Assembly (NCBI GenBank): GCA_037954235.1
Contig: JBBMOA010000002.1
Location: forward strand, 8,723,009-8,787,008
Direction of reading: 5' to 3'
DNA length: 64,000 nucleotides
DNA from: Aulostomus chinensis
Lineage: Eukaryota; Chordata; Actinopteri; Syngnathiformes; Aulostomidae
The notes beneath the pieces were generated by a model, which was given only the letters and a program-made list of their open reading frames with translations, was not told the origin of the DNA and did no database searches. Shown piece after piece: positions 34,701-47,700 of this stretch. Within the stretch, counting starts at the first letter, position 1. Each line of letters starts with the position of its first letter. A program made the translations under genes and the position numbers.

Positions 34701-37700
34701 TACAGTGCTGACAACCCACATGATGAATCAGATCGCTGATCCCTTCAAATGGCTGTGACGTGACATGATCACTCGGAATTGTGTTTCTGAAAAGGCAAGA
34801 AACAGGCGTTGCAGCAACAACCTTGATTCATGTTGATCAGCATTTGCCCACAGTTGCATGGTGGTGCTGGATCCATACTACAACATGGTGTGTCCACGAA
34901 CTGATTTGGTGTGCATGTAACAACAGTGCTGCTGTCTACTGCACTGCCGAAGCAGAGGTGTCATCCCACCTGAATGAACCCCTGCTTCATCCAAGCCTCT
35001 GTGTCCACGGTGAGGATGTTGAAATCATTTAAAGTACGAACGATAACACTGAATGTCTTTGGTTCATCAGTGTCAGTAAATCTCAAGTCTGTAGATGGTG
35101 AACATTTACAGTCAGACTCAGTAGTCGTCAAGTTACTATGTTCTCTTGCTGATGTATCATTTCAGTATTTGTCTGTCTGCATTTGTTAAGTAGAGATCTT
35201 TTATTACCTGCTGAGAACTGCACCCCTTTTAACAACAATCACGAGCCGTCATTAGCTTTTATTTCATGTACATCATTAGCACTTTAGTCAGCAACTGCCT
35301 GTGGCAGAGAAATGATATTCTCATTGAAATATTTATCAAATGCTGCTGAGTCTTTAGTGCTTGTTGGTCTCGCCAACAATGGGGGGGGGGGGGGGGTGTA
35401 GAACTACTAATCAGCAGGTCATTGATTATTACCATGCCTTTTTAGCTTTTGACAGATGTATCAAGAAAACTATACAAACTGTATCAGCAAAATTATACAA
35501 CTCTTCTTCTTAACATATTTTGGCAATCCAATTTGCTTCCTACGCTTCAAGTGTGTAAGACTGGTAGCACATCATAACCTCTGCAAGCAAGCAGAATAAT
35601 ACAGAGTGAAGATAAGAACTGAAAAAGCAGAAGTCTCCACCTCTGTTATAAAAAGGCTTTCTCTCCTGCTGCATGAAAACAGTCTAATTAAACTCAGATT
35701 TAATGGGGGTTATTCTGCTAAAGAGAAGAAAGAAAAAAGGATATGGAGATAGGGAGAATCGTGTGCTGCTCTTCCATCACTCCTCCAGTCTTCTCTCTCT
35801 ATTTGTTTTCCCTCTTTTTTCTGGTAGAGGAATGTTACACATCCGCAGTTTAGTGGAAGAGTGCGTGTCCCTTGCTTTTTGTGTGTCAGGTTAATGTGAG
35901 CCAGTGCTTGTGCTTTTTTGTATTTTGTCTCTTTTATGTGCGTGTTTGCTTTGGCGAGAGTGTGGGCGGTAGGCTTTGCAAGTGTGTTTGTGTTGATGTG
36001 TGTGTGTTTGAAATGGTGTACAGCCAGTGTCATCATTTTTCTACGTCCCCCTCATCTTTATCACATGCATATTTCATGGGACTGGTCATTTATGTCGTGA
36101 ACAGGAAAGTTCCTCGGCTGTGTTTACGTGCAGATACTAAACAGAATAACATTGAATTATCAAAAGTATTCAGTTAGTTAAGTCGGTGAATGTCGAAGAT
36201 TGCCAGCCACTGCTTGCAAGCCGCAGCTGTGACTGGGCTGCAAGGGCCGTCTGTGTTTGACTGATGAGTTTTTGTAACTGCAGTGTTGCTCTGGCTGAGG
36301 CTTCAGAATTGTATTATTCACATGTCTGCTTCCTGTTTTTTTAAATTTGTTTCCCCCTCCGTAAAGGTGCGTTGTGTATGTCTTTGACAACAAAGGACAA
36401 GGACAGAGCTTTGTTCTGACCTGTAATTGTCTGGATTTTGTTTTGTGTGTGTGTTTGTGTTTTTACTTGACTATGCATATTTGGCAAGTGGCAAGTGTAC
36501 ACAAAATTGGTGTTTGGGTTATAAACAGTGGCTAACTGTGCAGCCTCGCTGTCACTTTCAGCAGCACGGCTGTTGGTAGGGGCTCAGGACTCATAGAGAA
36601 GGTCCGTGCTTTGATTAGAGCTGAAGTGATAGCTGAATGATTGGTTAACTAAAAAAAAAAAAAGGTATTCAATCAATTATGTAAAGTCATTTTTGGACCA
36701 AGGTAAAGGGGTTTATTCACTGCTGCTTCACTGAGACTAAAAAGAAATCTATTTTTGGTTTTGTTAAGATTTTTTGGTTGTTACTGTGAGCTTGTGCTCT
36801 GGAAAGAAAGAAAGGAGAGCAGGACCAAAGTAAAATGAGTGTCACTCCTGTCCTCTCCAACGTTGTGACTTGGCTGTACTCTGATTCTTCAATGAGGGAG
36901 ATAAACAAAAGCTGAGTGAGGTGAAAGGATTGTTGGATTTACAGGTGGATCATTATTATTCCTAGGTGAGACCATCCATCCATCCATCCATTTTCTACCA
37001 CTTATCCTGTAAAGGGTCATGAGGGGCTGGAGCCTATCCCAGCAGCCTTCAGGTGAGAGGCGGGGTTCACCCTGGACAGGTCACCAGTCCATCACAGGGC
37101 CAACACATAGAGACACACAACCATTCACACTCACAGCCAAACCTACAGTCAATTTAGTAGGGCTGTAATCAACCAAAGAAATTCTTGGTCGACTGAAGCC
37201 CTCAAATTTCGACTAAAAATCGACTAATTTTATATATGAAAAATATACTGTGTCAACTATCAGCACAAAACCTGTTGAGGAATATTTAGACAATTGTTTT
37301 TGTCACATTATAATAACTGACAGACACTGTCATTTGTCCTGCGCACAGAGCGAGACTGAACGGAGGAGCTCAGCATCGCAGCTGAGACACAAATAGATTT
37401 TGACTTAAAACTTTACTCTTAAACACAAAAGGCAAGTCCACAGTAAGAATTTTTACAATTAAAACAAAACAATTATTAGACTAAAACCTTGAAATATCAA
37501 TTCTGATATGTTCATATACTCAAAACTGACGGGGCAACCTAAGGTGGACAAGTTAGCTTACCGTTTCTAGGTGATACGCCGTCGTGTTTGTAGTGGAGCT
37601 GTGATATACAAACTGTTGTTTGCAAACTTTGTAGTTGCGTTTTTTTCCATTATCTATTTTCATGAAATGCTGCCACGCTGCAGATTCTTTGACATGATGG

Positions 37701-40618
37701 ACGAGGACTTTTTAAATGAAACCGTCAAAATTAAATATACATTCATCAAACCACCAGCCGTTGGCCTTCTAGTACTCTTCAGTCTGCCTGTCTCTAGGGG
37801 GTTGGGCTAGTCCAAAATAGCAAAAACAAGGGGGGTGTTCAAAGATAGATTGTTATCTGTGGGGTGCTAATGGGGGTGCTTTGAAAACACCCCCATTAGC
37901 ACTTGGTACTTTTCTCCTGATGAAATTAACGTGGAAAAAAATTGACCAATCAGAATTTTTGTCGAGCCAGAATGTATCGACTAATAAATCGACCAGTCGA
38001 CTGGGAGATTACAGCCCTACAATTTAGAGAATCAATCAGCCTCGTCCCCTCTTGATGTCTTTGGACTGTGGGAGGAAGCTGGAGTACCAGAGAGAACCCA
38101 CACAGGAACAGGGAGAACATGGAGACTCCACACAGAAAGATCCTGTGCCCGAGGCAGGACTGGAACCCAGAACCTTCTTGCTGTGAGGCGACAGCAAACT
38201 AAATATATTGAATTGGAACAGTTCCTTTAAAGAAAAGGAAAATATTACCGTGAAATCTGTACAGTAATGAGAAAGCCAAGCGGGAAATGTTTTGCTTTTC
38301 CTAGGTCACAAAAATAGCCTGCTTCATCATCTGTGCCACTTTAAATGTCAATTAAATGCAAACCTTCTGTAACCAAAGAAAATTCCCTCCAGATAGGCTT
38401 TGGAAATATGAACTGAATGTCAATCTGTGTCTGATAGTTTTCAATAATAAATAAATTATGAATATGATGTAATTATTAGATATGCATAACATATGCAAAT
38501 ACGCTTTAGTCTGCTGCTTTTGATGCTTGATGTTTTGTATAGTTCTACCACAGTAGGATCCAGTTTGGTTGTGATGTCACAAATGGTGCTCGTAGGAAGG
38601 CACACACCTCAAACTCAGAGACACTTGCCACTTTTTCATGAGCTGTGTGTGTGTGTGTGTGTGTGTGCACGTGTGCGCATGTGCGCATGTGTTTCTGCAT
38701 ATTGGTAGTATTTCCTCCCTTTGACGAAATCCACTTTGCAAGTATTGCAAGTTGCCTTGTTCTCATCCTTTCTCGTGAAATGTAACCAAACTTTTGAGCG
38801 TTCATGCCGCTCGGGTGTCATGTTTCTTGCTGGCTGCACTGGTGAATGATGTCACCACAAACATTGCGTAGCTTCCCGCCCACTGGAATTGATAAGGGAA
38901 TTGTTTGCAAAATTGGCAAACAATTCCAAGGAATTGAAACACTGGGAACCGGTTCTCAACAAGAACTGTGCTGCGTCTGAATTGCCAAGTGGCAACCTAC
39001 GTCCTACTGCTACGACCTACCGCTACAGCCTACGCCTACAACCTAAACAGGGCGGCACCATTCAGACACCCTAGAAAATTGGTGGTGAAGCACGTCCTCT
39101 GCTGGCAGAGCACAGACACCACAATTAGGTCGACAGCTCCAACGAAAGCCCCAACTGCTGGCCTGGCTGTTGTACTGCACTCCACTCTGAGCGCACCCTC
39201 CATTCATTCTCAATTATTAAGCACATTAACGCACCTGTAAAGGTGTGTGCACACATCGCGTTTGGTGTGAACACACCTTTAGTCATCAGCAATGACTATA
39301 ATGTTGGTGTTGCATAAGAATGGGAGACTGTTGGTGGCGCAAACTTGGCATGCATGTCCACACGTTTTTAGGGGATGAAGAAGAAGTCCGTGGTGCATTG
39401 TGGGCCATAGGTTGCTCCGTAGGATGCACCTGAACCGACCTACAATGTGGGCGTGTTTAGGCTGGAATTTAGGTGGTGAAGTAGGTCGCTACTCACGCCA
39501 GTTGTGTTTTCAGACAGCCTACGACCTGCTCTGCGACCTACGATCCGACCTTCTTGGCAATTCGGACGCAGCGCTGGTTTTGGATTCCCATCCTTCGTTA
39601 GTAACATTGAAAACAGCCGATTCTGATCATTCATTCAGAGATTGTATTGTAGAGATTGTTCACAGTTATTGTTGCCCGTTGCAGTGACCCATCGAGGGAA
39701 TGGAAACAAAGTTTTTCATGGTTGGACAAACGCTTTATTATAATTTAAACTTGACACCATTTATTTTTTAAGAATGTAAGTATGTGTAAAAAGTCTCCAT
39801 GGCAGCAGGATCAAACTTAATCCACGTCAGCGTCCCCTAGTGCCAGACTCTTGTTTGATTCAGTTCATAAGCTCCAGTTACAAAACCTATCAAATTATGA
39901 ACCTTTTAATCAATGTTTATTCGAAATAGAAGGACAATTTAAAATTATTCTCCTACTCATTTAGTTAAAAGAAATTCTCTTACTCTTTGATCCGCATTCA
40001 CACATCTGTGTCTTCAAGCTTTATTTAACTGTAGAGTGATGCTACTGTTTTTCTCTGAAATTTGGGAAAATATACATAAGATATTTTTTTATATTTGTAA
40101 TATAAAGAAATATAAGGAAATGCAAAATTGGATTTCTTCTCTGCCTGCGATTTTGCGAGTTGGAATTTAAATTCTTCCACATTTATTTTTTTTTAAATCA
40201 CTTCTTCAATTTTATTTATTCTTACTGTAAATCAAATATTTCAGATACCACTTCACCTCCAAGACAAACCCCAAATCACTAGCGACCCTGGGGGGGTGAT
40301 GAACCCGTGCTGCCCAACCATCTTGTCCCACAGGAGTACCAGTCCATATATCCGTTAACAAAAGTAGATACGTATTTATCAATTCCCAAGAGAGCTCAGT
40401 TGTTCCGCCTCCATTATGGACGTACATACCTTTAGAGTTTGGAGTATTTGTAGAATAACCCATATCTCTACAAACACCTGAGTGTGACCCATAGGCCCTC
40501 CCATTGCCCCACTTGTAGAGACTGCTAGAAGGGATGCACCGTTAAAAAGCCACACTTTACTGTATATCTGTAAACCAGTGTGGTGACTGTCTCTGCCTGG
40601 TTGTAGGAGGTGCACAGC

Positions 40619-40665
<47 letters not shown>

Positions 40666-43600
40666 TGTGCATTTTTTTTAATTGATACAAAGTCTCCGCT
40701 TTTTCGCAGCTCTCAGCGGTACATTACTGCATTGTTTGTAAGTCTCTTTTTCTAACAGCAAAATAATAAAGTTGGATCTAATGTGTCCACATTAATGGGT
40801 GCTCGTTACAGAAGCGGGATAATTAGCTGAGGTCTCATTCACTGACCCACTGTGCTGTTTCTCCATTGTTCTGTTGTGTGTGCTCAGTTCTGTGTCTTTG
40901 CCTCAATAAAACTCATACTTGCGGGTTTTCTGTCAGATGAGAAAAAGAAAGCTCACCTTATTTTAGCTCTATGACGTATCTAGAACAATACAGCTGAGCT
41001 TGCCTCGCTACATCCAAGCTGTCAGCTGTTTTTTTTCCCTCTACTTTTGTTAATTCACAGGAAATTGTTGTAATCACTCAGTGTGAAATGCATTGCCACT
41101 CTAATTGATACTTATAAAAGATTACTGCTCAGTTTTGTGGAAAGGTACTGGTTTACTTTCTCACTGCCTTTCTCATTCCCTCCATCTGCCACAGCAAATG
41201 GTGATGAGCCTGCGGGTGTCAGAGCTGCAGGTGTTGCTGGGCTACGCTGGTCGGAACAAGCACGGACGTAAGCATGAGCTGCTAACCAAGGCCCTGCATC
41301 TGCTGAAGGTCGGCTGCAGCCCTGCCGTGCATATGAAGATCAAAGAGCTCTATCGCCGACGCTTCCCCGCAAAAATGGTATCTCACTCAGAGTTGGCTCT
41401 TTCCGGACCGCATCACCCGGCCACAGCTGGGGTGGTTGGAGGAGGGGGAGCTGCACTGCCTGCTGGCCTGACACAGCTGGCGTATGAGGGTCATGCAGGC
41501 CACAGTGGAGCCCCATCTCCTGCTGCCTTACTACCCCTTTCCCTGCTCGGCCCTGGGAAACACGAGCTGACCGGGTTAACACACCACCTGTCCACCTCTG
41601 CCACGCTGCACCCAGTCCACCCAGACGTTAAGCTCCAGAGGCTGCCATTCTACGACATGCTGGATGAGCTGATCAAGCCAACTAGTCTAGGTGAGAGCGA
41701 CTGAGTGAGTTTTTTAGAGGGATTGTGTGACAGTACAGTTGGTAGAAATATTTAACCTCCTTTTTTTTGGCGCTTTGTATGATCACAGTTCACACTATTA
41801 TGAACGAGTCAAGCATGATTTTCAATGGAATAACACCATCTTCAGTAACACCAGAGGCTGATATCGTAGTGACATTTTAGATTGGTTGGTAGGTTTTGCC
41901 TGTTCTCAGTTTTGCAAAGACTGAGTCATTTTATGCCTAAAAAGTCAGCCAGCTGAGAGCAATGCTTCCATGACAACAATAAGCGACATCTACTGGCCTG
42001 TGGCACTGGCCTGTGGCACAACGTGACAAAAACAGGGAAAGACGGCTGGTAATCAGTGATTTACTTGTAACGGCTTGGATAAAACCATATGGGAAAGAGG
42101 TGAACGAGACTGACGTAAACTGACGATGTGGGGGCACTTCTGATTCCTGTAATATTAAGAGGCCACTGGGTTTCAGCTCCTATTCAGGCCTGCAATGCGG
42201 ACATGGAAGTTTATGTTACAGGGCCTTTATTGTATTTGTGTGATCGTCTCTTAAAGAGAAATGATCTACTTAAATGTCCTTGTCTCCTTTTTTTTAAGAA
42301 GGCAGTCAACAATGTCTGCTTTGGATAATAGTGGCGAGACAGACATGTAGTTTTCACCTTGAGGTGGGTTTAGAATGGGAGCAGACAATTGGAGACATCC
42401 TCTTCAAGAGCAGAATGAGTGTCTGTGGCACAGTAAGGACTTCTTATTTAAGGCTCTTTACACGAACACTGATTCCCAACATACAGTCAGCGAGCACTGT
42501 CAGATGAAGTGTGAAAAGTTGTCTAGATATACACTGAGTGATGTCACAGATAATGAGGGCATAGAGAAATTATTTGTATGTGCTGCCCCCACGTTGGAAA
42601 TAATTGAAAGAATCTGATGTTTGTTCGCTCACGATGTGTCCAGTCAGCAATTTGTGTAATGAGTCACCACATGACAACAAAGAAACTAAGGAGACTTATG
42701 AGTTTGCTAAGACGTTATCATGCTGAGGTCTATATCAGTAGCTTCTTGCCCATTGCTTTGACGATTTTATGAATGCAGATAACTGGTGAAACACAAAGCG
42801 TACATTGTGATAGGTTAAACACAGGGGAAACTGACGCATTAAAAGAACGGCTTCTTACAGCTTCGACATTTTCATCTGGTTATCGTGGTTTCGCTCTTGT
42901 TTTACCCACCTCAAATGCTTCGGAGCGATACAAAAAGTAGCTGTGTACTTTGTTGCTCGAGCATTGAACTCTGCTTCAGTAGTGGCTGGTGATAGCTGCC
43001 TGTCTCCTCAGTCAACACTGTCCTGAAAATAATACATGGCACAATGCGAGCTTTTAAATAAATCTGCCCTGGTAAAACCCTGAACTTCAAAAGGGATAAA
43101 TAACATTTACAATAAAACAAAAACTTTTAAACACAGGTAAAAGGTCTCTGGTAAATACTCTTTTTTCTTTTTTTTTTTCCAGAACCCCACTACAATTTAA
43201 GGTTTAATTTCTTAGATTTTGCGGTATATGGATCAAACCTGTATAAGAAACCACAGTTGTGGAAGCTGTCTCCCCCGACTACAAACTTGTCATTGCTCCC
43301 GCCCCCAAAAAATAATAATTAGTCCTAATTATTTGCCCTCTGTGGGACTTTCACATCATTTTTGATGCCAAAACAAATTGGGATACTTATTTGCAAGCCA
43401 CACTGGTTTGCCTATTAGTAAGATTTAAATGCACTGTCAAAAGTTCTGGCACCTGTAGTAAATTATTGTCAAGTGCTCCAAAAAAAGTGGAGGTCTTCTC
43501 CAACAGCTCATTTTAACTACTTTATTTAGTAACGTGGGACAGCGCGCATTAATCTACATTTCAGTTTCCACTTCAAAGTAAATGTACCAGATTCAGCTAC

Positions 43601-44722
43601 ATAGCTTATGATCATAAAGTAGAATCATGCCATCGAAGAACAAAACTGCCACAAGCACCACAGCAGCTGTGTACAGTTCAAACCCACAGTACACAGCAGC
43701 ACAACACCACAAAACAATTCAGGACTGTAGTACCACTGTGAAATACAGTTCAAGCCAATAATACTACAATAAAATACAGTACAAGTCAATACCACAATGA
43801 AAAAGAGTACAAGTCCATAATACCACAATGAAAAAGGGTACAAGTCCATAATACCACAATCAAATACAGAACAAGTCAATAATACCACAATGAAAAAGAG
43901 TACAAGTCAATGATACTACAATAAAATACAGTTCAAGACAATAATACCACAATCAAATACAGTACAAGTCAACAATACCACAATGAAAAAGAGTACAAGT
44001 CCATAATACCACAATCAAATACAGTACAAGTCAATATTACTACAATAAAATACAGTACAAGAAATTAGCACAACAGTTGAATAGGATACAAAACAATAGT
44101 ACTACAATAAATACAGTACAAGTCAATAATACCACAATAAAGTACAGTACAAGAAAATAGCACAACAAATAAATAGGGTACAAAACAATAGTACAACAAT
44201 AAATGCAGTACGAAACAATAGTACTGCAGTAATATACAGTACAAGGCAATAACTTATATGTATAGCGTACATGACAAAAGCACTGCAATAAAATAGTGTA
44301 TGAGACGATAGCACAACAATAAAATACAGTACCAGCCAATAGTACTGCCTAAAATACAGTACAAGACAATAGTACTGCAATGAAATACAGCACCAGACAA
44401 TAGTACCTCGATAGAAAACAGTACAGGATCCAAACACAATAAAGTAACAAAATGAGTAATGAAAAATGCTGAAGGCATGTGAAGGCATCGTCTTCACCTT
44501 TCATCACTCTACATGCTGCACCCTTTTGCTGCAGGCATGGAAGTCACTAATGTTCCTCTGTAGAGTTCCCACTCTCTCAGTATCCACCGCGCTGCATCGC
44601 CTCATTCAGGTTCATGAGTCGTCCCGTTCTCTACAGTCTCAGGATGAACAACTGTTCCTATCATCGGGAGATGGCAGGTAATCTCAATCCCACCCAATCT
44701 CCCGTAAAGCGCCTCAGTGGAA

Positions 44723-44789
<67 letters not shown>

Positions 44790-47700
44790 ATGAGGCTGGT
44801 TTGCGGAATCATTTTTTAAAAAACCTACTCTGCTCTCTATCTACCTGTGTCTTTCTCTCTCTTCCTCTAAAAGAGTCATTTGCACCGCCAGCCCCCTGCC
44901 ACTTGTGCTCAGTGGAACATGGAACTGAGTGTAAGGCTACTTTGTCTTGAAAGCACCTCCATGATCCACCAAGACTCGATTATACTCCATTTGTGCAGTG
45001 TTTTGAACCAAAGTATCGGCCAAAGGCTAAGAGTGTAAACGTTTTAGCCTGAAAGCTTCAGTTTGAGCTCACTTTACACAAAACTGATGACCACATTGAT
45101 GCTGCTGGATCCATTAACAGGTACATAGAAGATCACATAAAAATGTAAACTGTCACAGGGAGTCCACATCTCAGTATCCGAAGTCTTCTGGTCTCTCATT
45201 AAGGAACACCATTTCAGCCTGCTTTCCTATTGTATCACGACTGAAGACTCTTAATCCTCTTTTTACTTTGGACAGGCTTGTTATTATGTTGCCTGTGCAT
45301 CCAGTCCTCGGCATGCGTTTAGCATAATAAGACTCCTTCGGCTCTGGGATATATTGCAAAAATATGGAAATGTCTACATTTTTCTGCATTAGCATTTTAA
45401 TGGAGACAGACCATCACATGATTAATTTGCCTGCAGATGCATGTACAAACACAGCGCCTACAGCTCTGTCATCACACCATGTTTCTCTCCACGTCTTCAT
45501 CCTCACCCTGCCTCCGTGGCTCTCCTTGGCGAAAATTTGCATGCAAAGTGATGAAATCGCACAGGCACACACCTGTGCCCACAGAACACACCCTCTCTCA
45601 TTTGACTCTGAATCACACGTTCACAGCGATGTCACACGTCTGCACATATGGTTCATTCAGAACCTAAACATACTTTCCTATAAATAATGCATGTTGGTGG
45701 TATTGTTCTCACAGCAGAGAGAGAGAGAGAGAGAGCGAGCGAAGGGATAAGTGAGAGGAGGAAAAACCCAGAGGAAGATAGTGCACATCATTTCAGCAGG
45801 CTTAAGATTTGAATTTGCTTTAAAAACATTACTCAACGGTGGCTTTCAGTTGATGACCCTCTTTACCCTATTAATAGGACAGTAATGAAACCACTTGATT
45901 AATTGTAATTCCCCCTTGCGGGAAGACTGGGAGGTTTTTAATGTCTCGCTTTAAATCTGCTGTGGTCCCCTCATTCCCTGATCACACTCTTTCACATATT
46001 CTTTCCTCTTATTTACTTCTTTCTCATCTTCTGATTACAATCAATCCCCCCTCCCCTGTCTCCCCCCCTCCCCATTGTTGTTGCTTCTCCTGTTGCCTCG
46101 CCTCGCCTTTCTCTCCCTCACCCTGGTTTTCTCCGACTCCCTTCCCCCACTTTGTTTCCGTTCCTCTTCTAGTTTATCACTGACGCTGATTTATTAACCA
46201 TTTGTTTACACCCCACCAGAATGATTCTGTCTGTCCCCCCCCCCCCAAGAAGTCATCTACGTAGAAGCCAGTAATATAAAATTAAAACATTGCATTGATG
46301 TAACATGCAGAACTAAATCAAAGGCCCGTGTCCACACATTTGTAAAAGTCAAACAACTGTGAAATTATAATTTAAATATATTTGCATGCTGCAAGAATCC
46401 ACACAAATACTTGTAACAAAAAGGAAGTTGGTAATTACGTAAAGAATGAAGAAGTATTAACTGCCTGCTTCTTATCTTTTTGCAATATACAGCCTATTGA
46501 TGTCAGAATTATTTATGTAAAAATTATAATTTTCTGATTCTTTTCATCCATCCATCCATTTTCTTCCGCTTATTACTGTTAAGGGTCGCGGGGTGGGGGG
46601 TGGAGCCTATCCCAGCAGCTTTCGGGCAAGAGGTGGGGTTCACCCTGTACAGGTCACCAGTCCATCACAGAGCCAACGCATCGAGACAGACAACCATTCA
46701 CACTCACAGTCATACCTACAGTCAATTTAGAGTATCAATCAGCCTCGTCCCCTCTTAATGTCTTTGGACTGTGGGAGGAAGCTGGAGTACCAGAGAGAAC
46801 CCACACAGGAACAGGGAGAACATGCAGACTCCACACAGAAAGATCCCGTGCTGGAGCCGGGACTCGAACCCGGAACCTTCTCGCAGTGCCAACCACTGCA
46901 CCGCCGTGCCAACCACTGCACCGCCGTGCCAACCACTGCACCGCCGTGCCAACCACTGCACCGCTGTGCCAACCACTGCACCGCCGTGCCGCCCCAATTC
47001 TTTATCATATTTTTTTTTAATTACGATAAAAAAAATTGTGAAACAAAGAAAATATGACTGCTTTTCTCATTTTAAATAACTTAATCACTCATCTGATGCA
47101 GTATTTTTCCTTTATACATAACCCTAGTCACAATAATACCATACAGTGTAAACTATTATATATTGTACTGTATATCTGTTTGATATTGTTTGCGTTATTT
47201 AACTGTTTCCTATTATATTTTGATTCTGTTGCTTTGCATATTCTTTAGATTCCTTTCAGTCTTTCTTTTCTGATAAATATGGAGGAATTTCATCGTGCAG
47301 AGGAACTTCAAAAACAGAACCAAAAAATACAGGATGTGATTTTGACACAGCTATAAAAGATTCAAGTCCCCAAATATTAGAGCCCATATTACAGATCTTA
47401 TGATAAGTGAATCTGACTTAATAATGCGTCTCGATATAAGACATCATTCATTTCTTTCAGTCTTCCACATGCACAGTCAGTCCTTTTAAAATGACTCAGT
47501 GCAGCTGCTAAAAACCTCTCTAGCTGCAGTGGCATGGATCACTAATATAGCTTATTTATGGAAACTTTGGTTTACAAAGATGAAATATGGTTTCTAACAG
47601 CTGCGTGTAATTTCAGGTGTTACAGTAATTTGGGTGTTGTGGTACATGTAAACATGTTCTTATATTCTCACAATAACCCGGTTTCATGTGTGCATGTACA

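Larger units (their letters stand above)
20841..41194 (+). other. pias1: pias1 intron 1 (20.4 kb)
   Basis: Runs from donor GTAAGG to acceptor CTGCCACAG. It holds (GT)n tracts, a 21-bp minisatellite (26031-26411), at least two hAT-like DNA elements with target-site duplications, a TIR element at 38971-39571, a BED-finger remnant, two V-SINEs, and stretches such as 28860-29400 and 30105-30400 that look like conserved noncoding DNA. No nested gene was recognised. Confidence 0.85.

Noticed and set aside
41105..41194. N-terminal extension of the pias1 exon 2 frame
   Set aside because: It lies before the acceptor CTGCCACAG; the true N-terminus MAESAELK is in exon 1 at 20817.
46886..46990. CRISPR-like regular repeat
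   Set aside because: The 20-base units are directly adjacent with no spacers and lie inside a V-SINE of a vertebrate genome.
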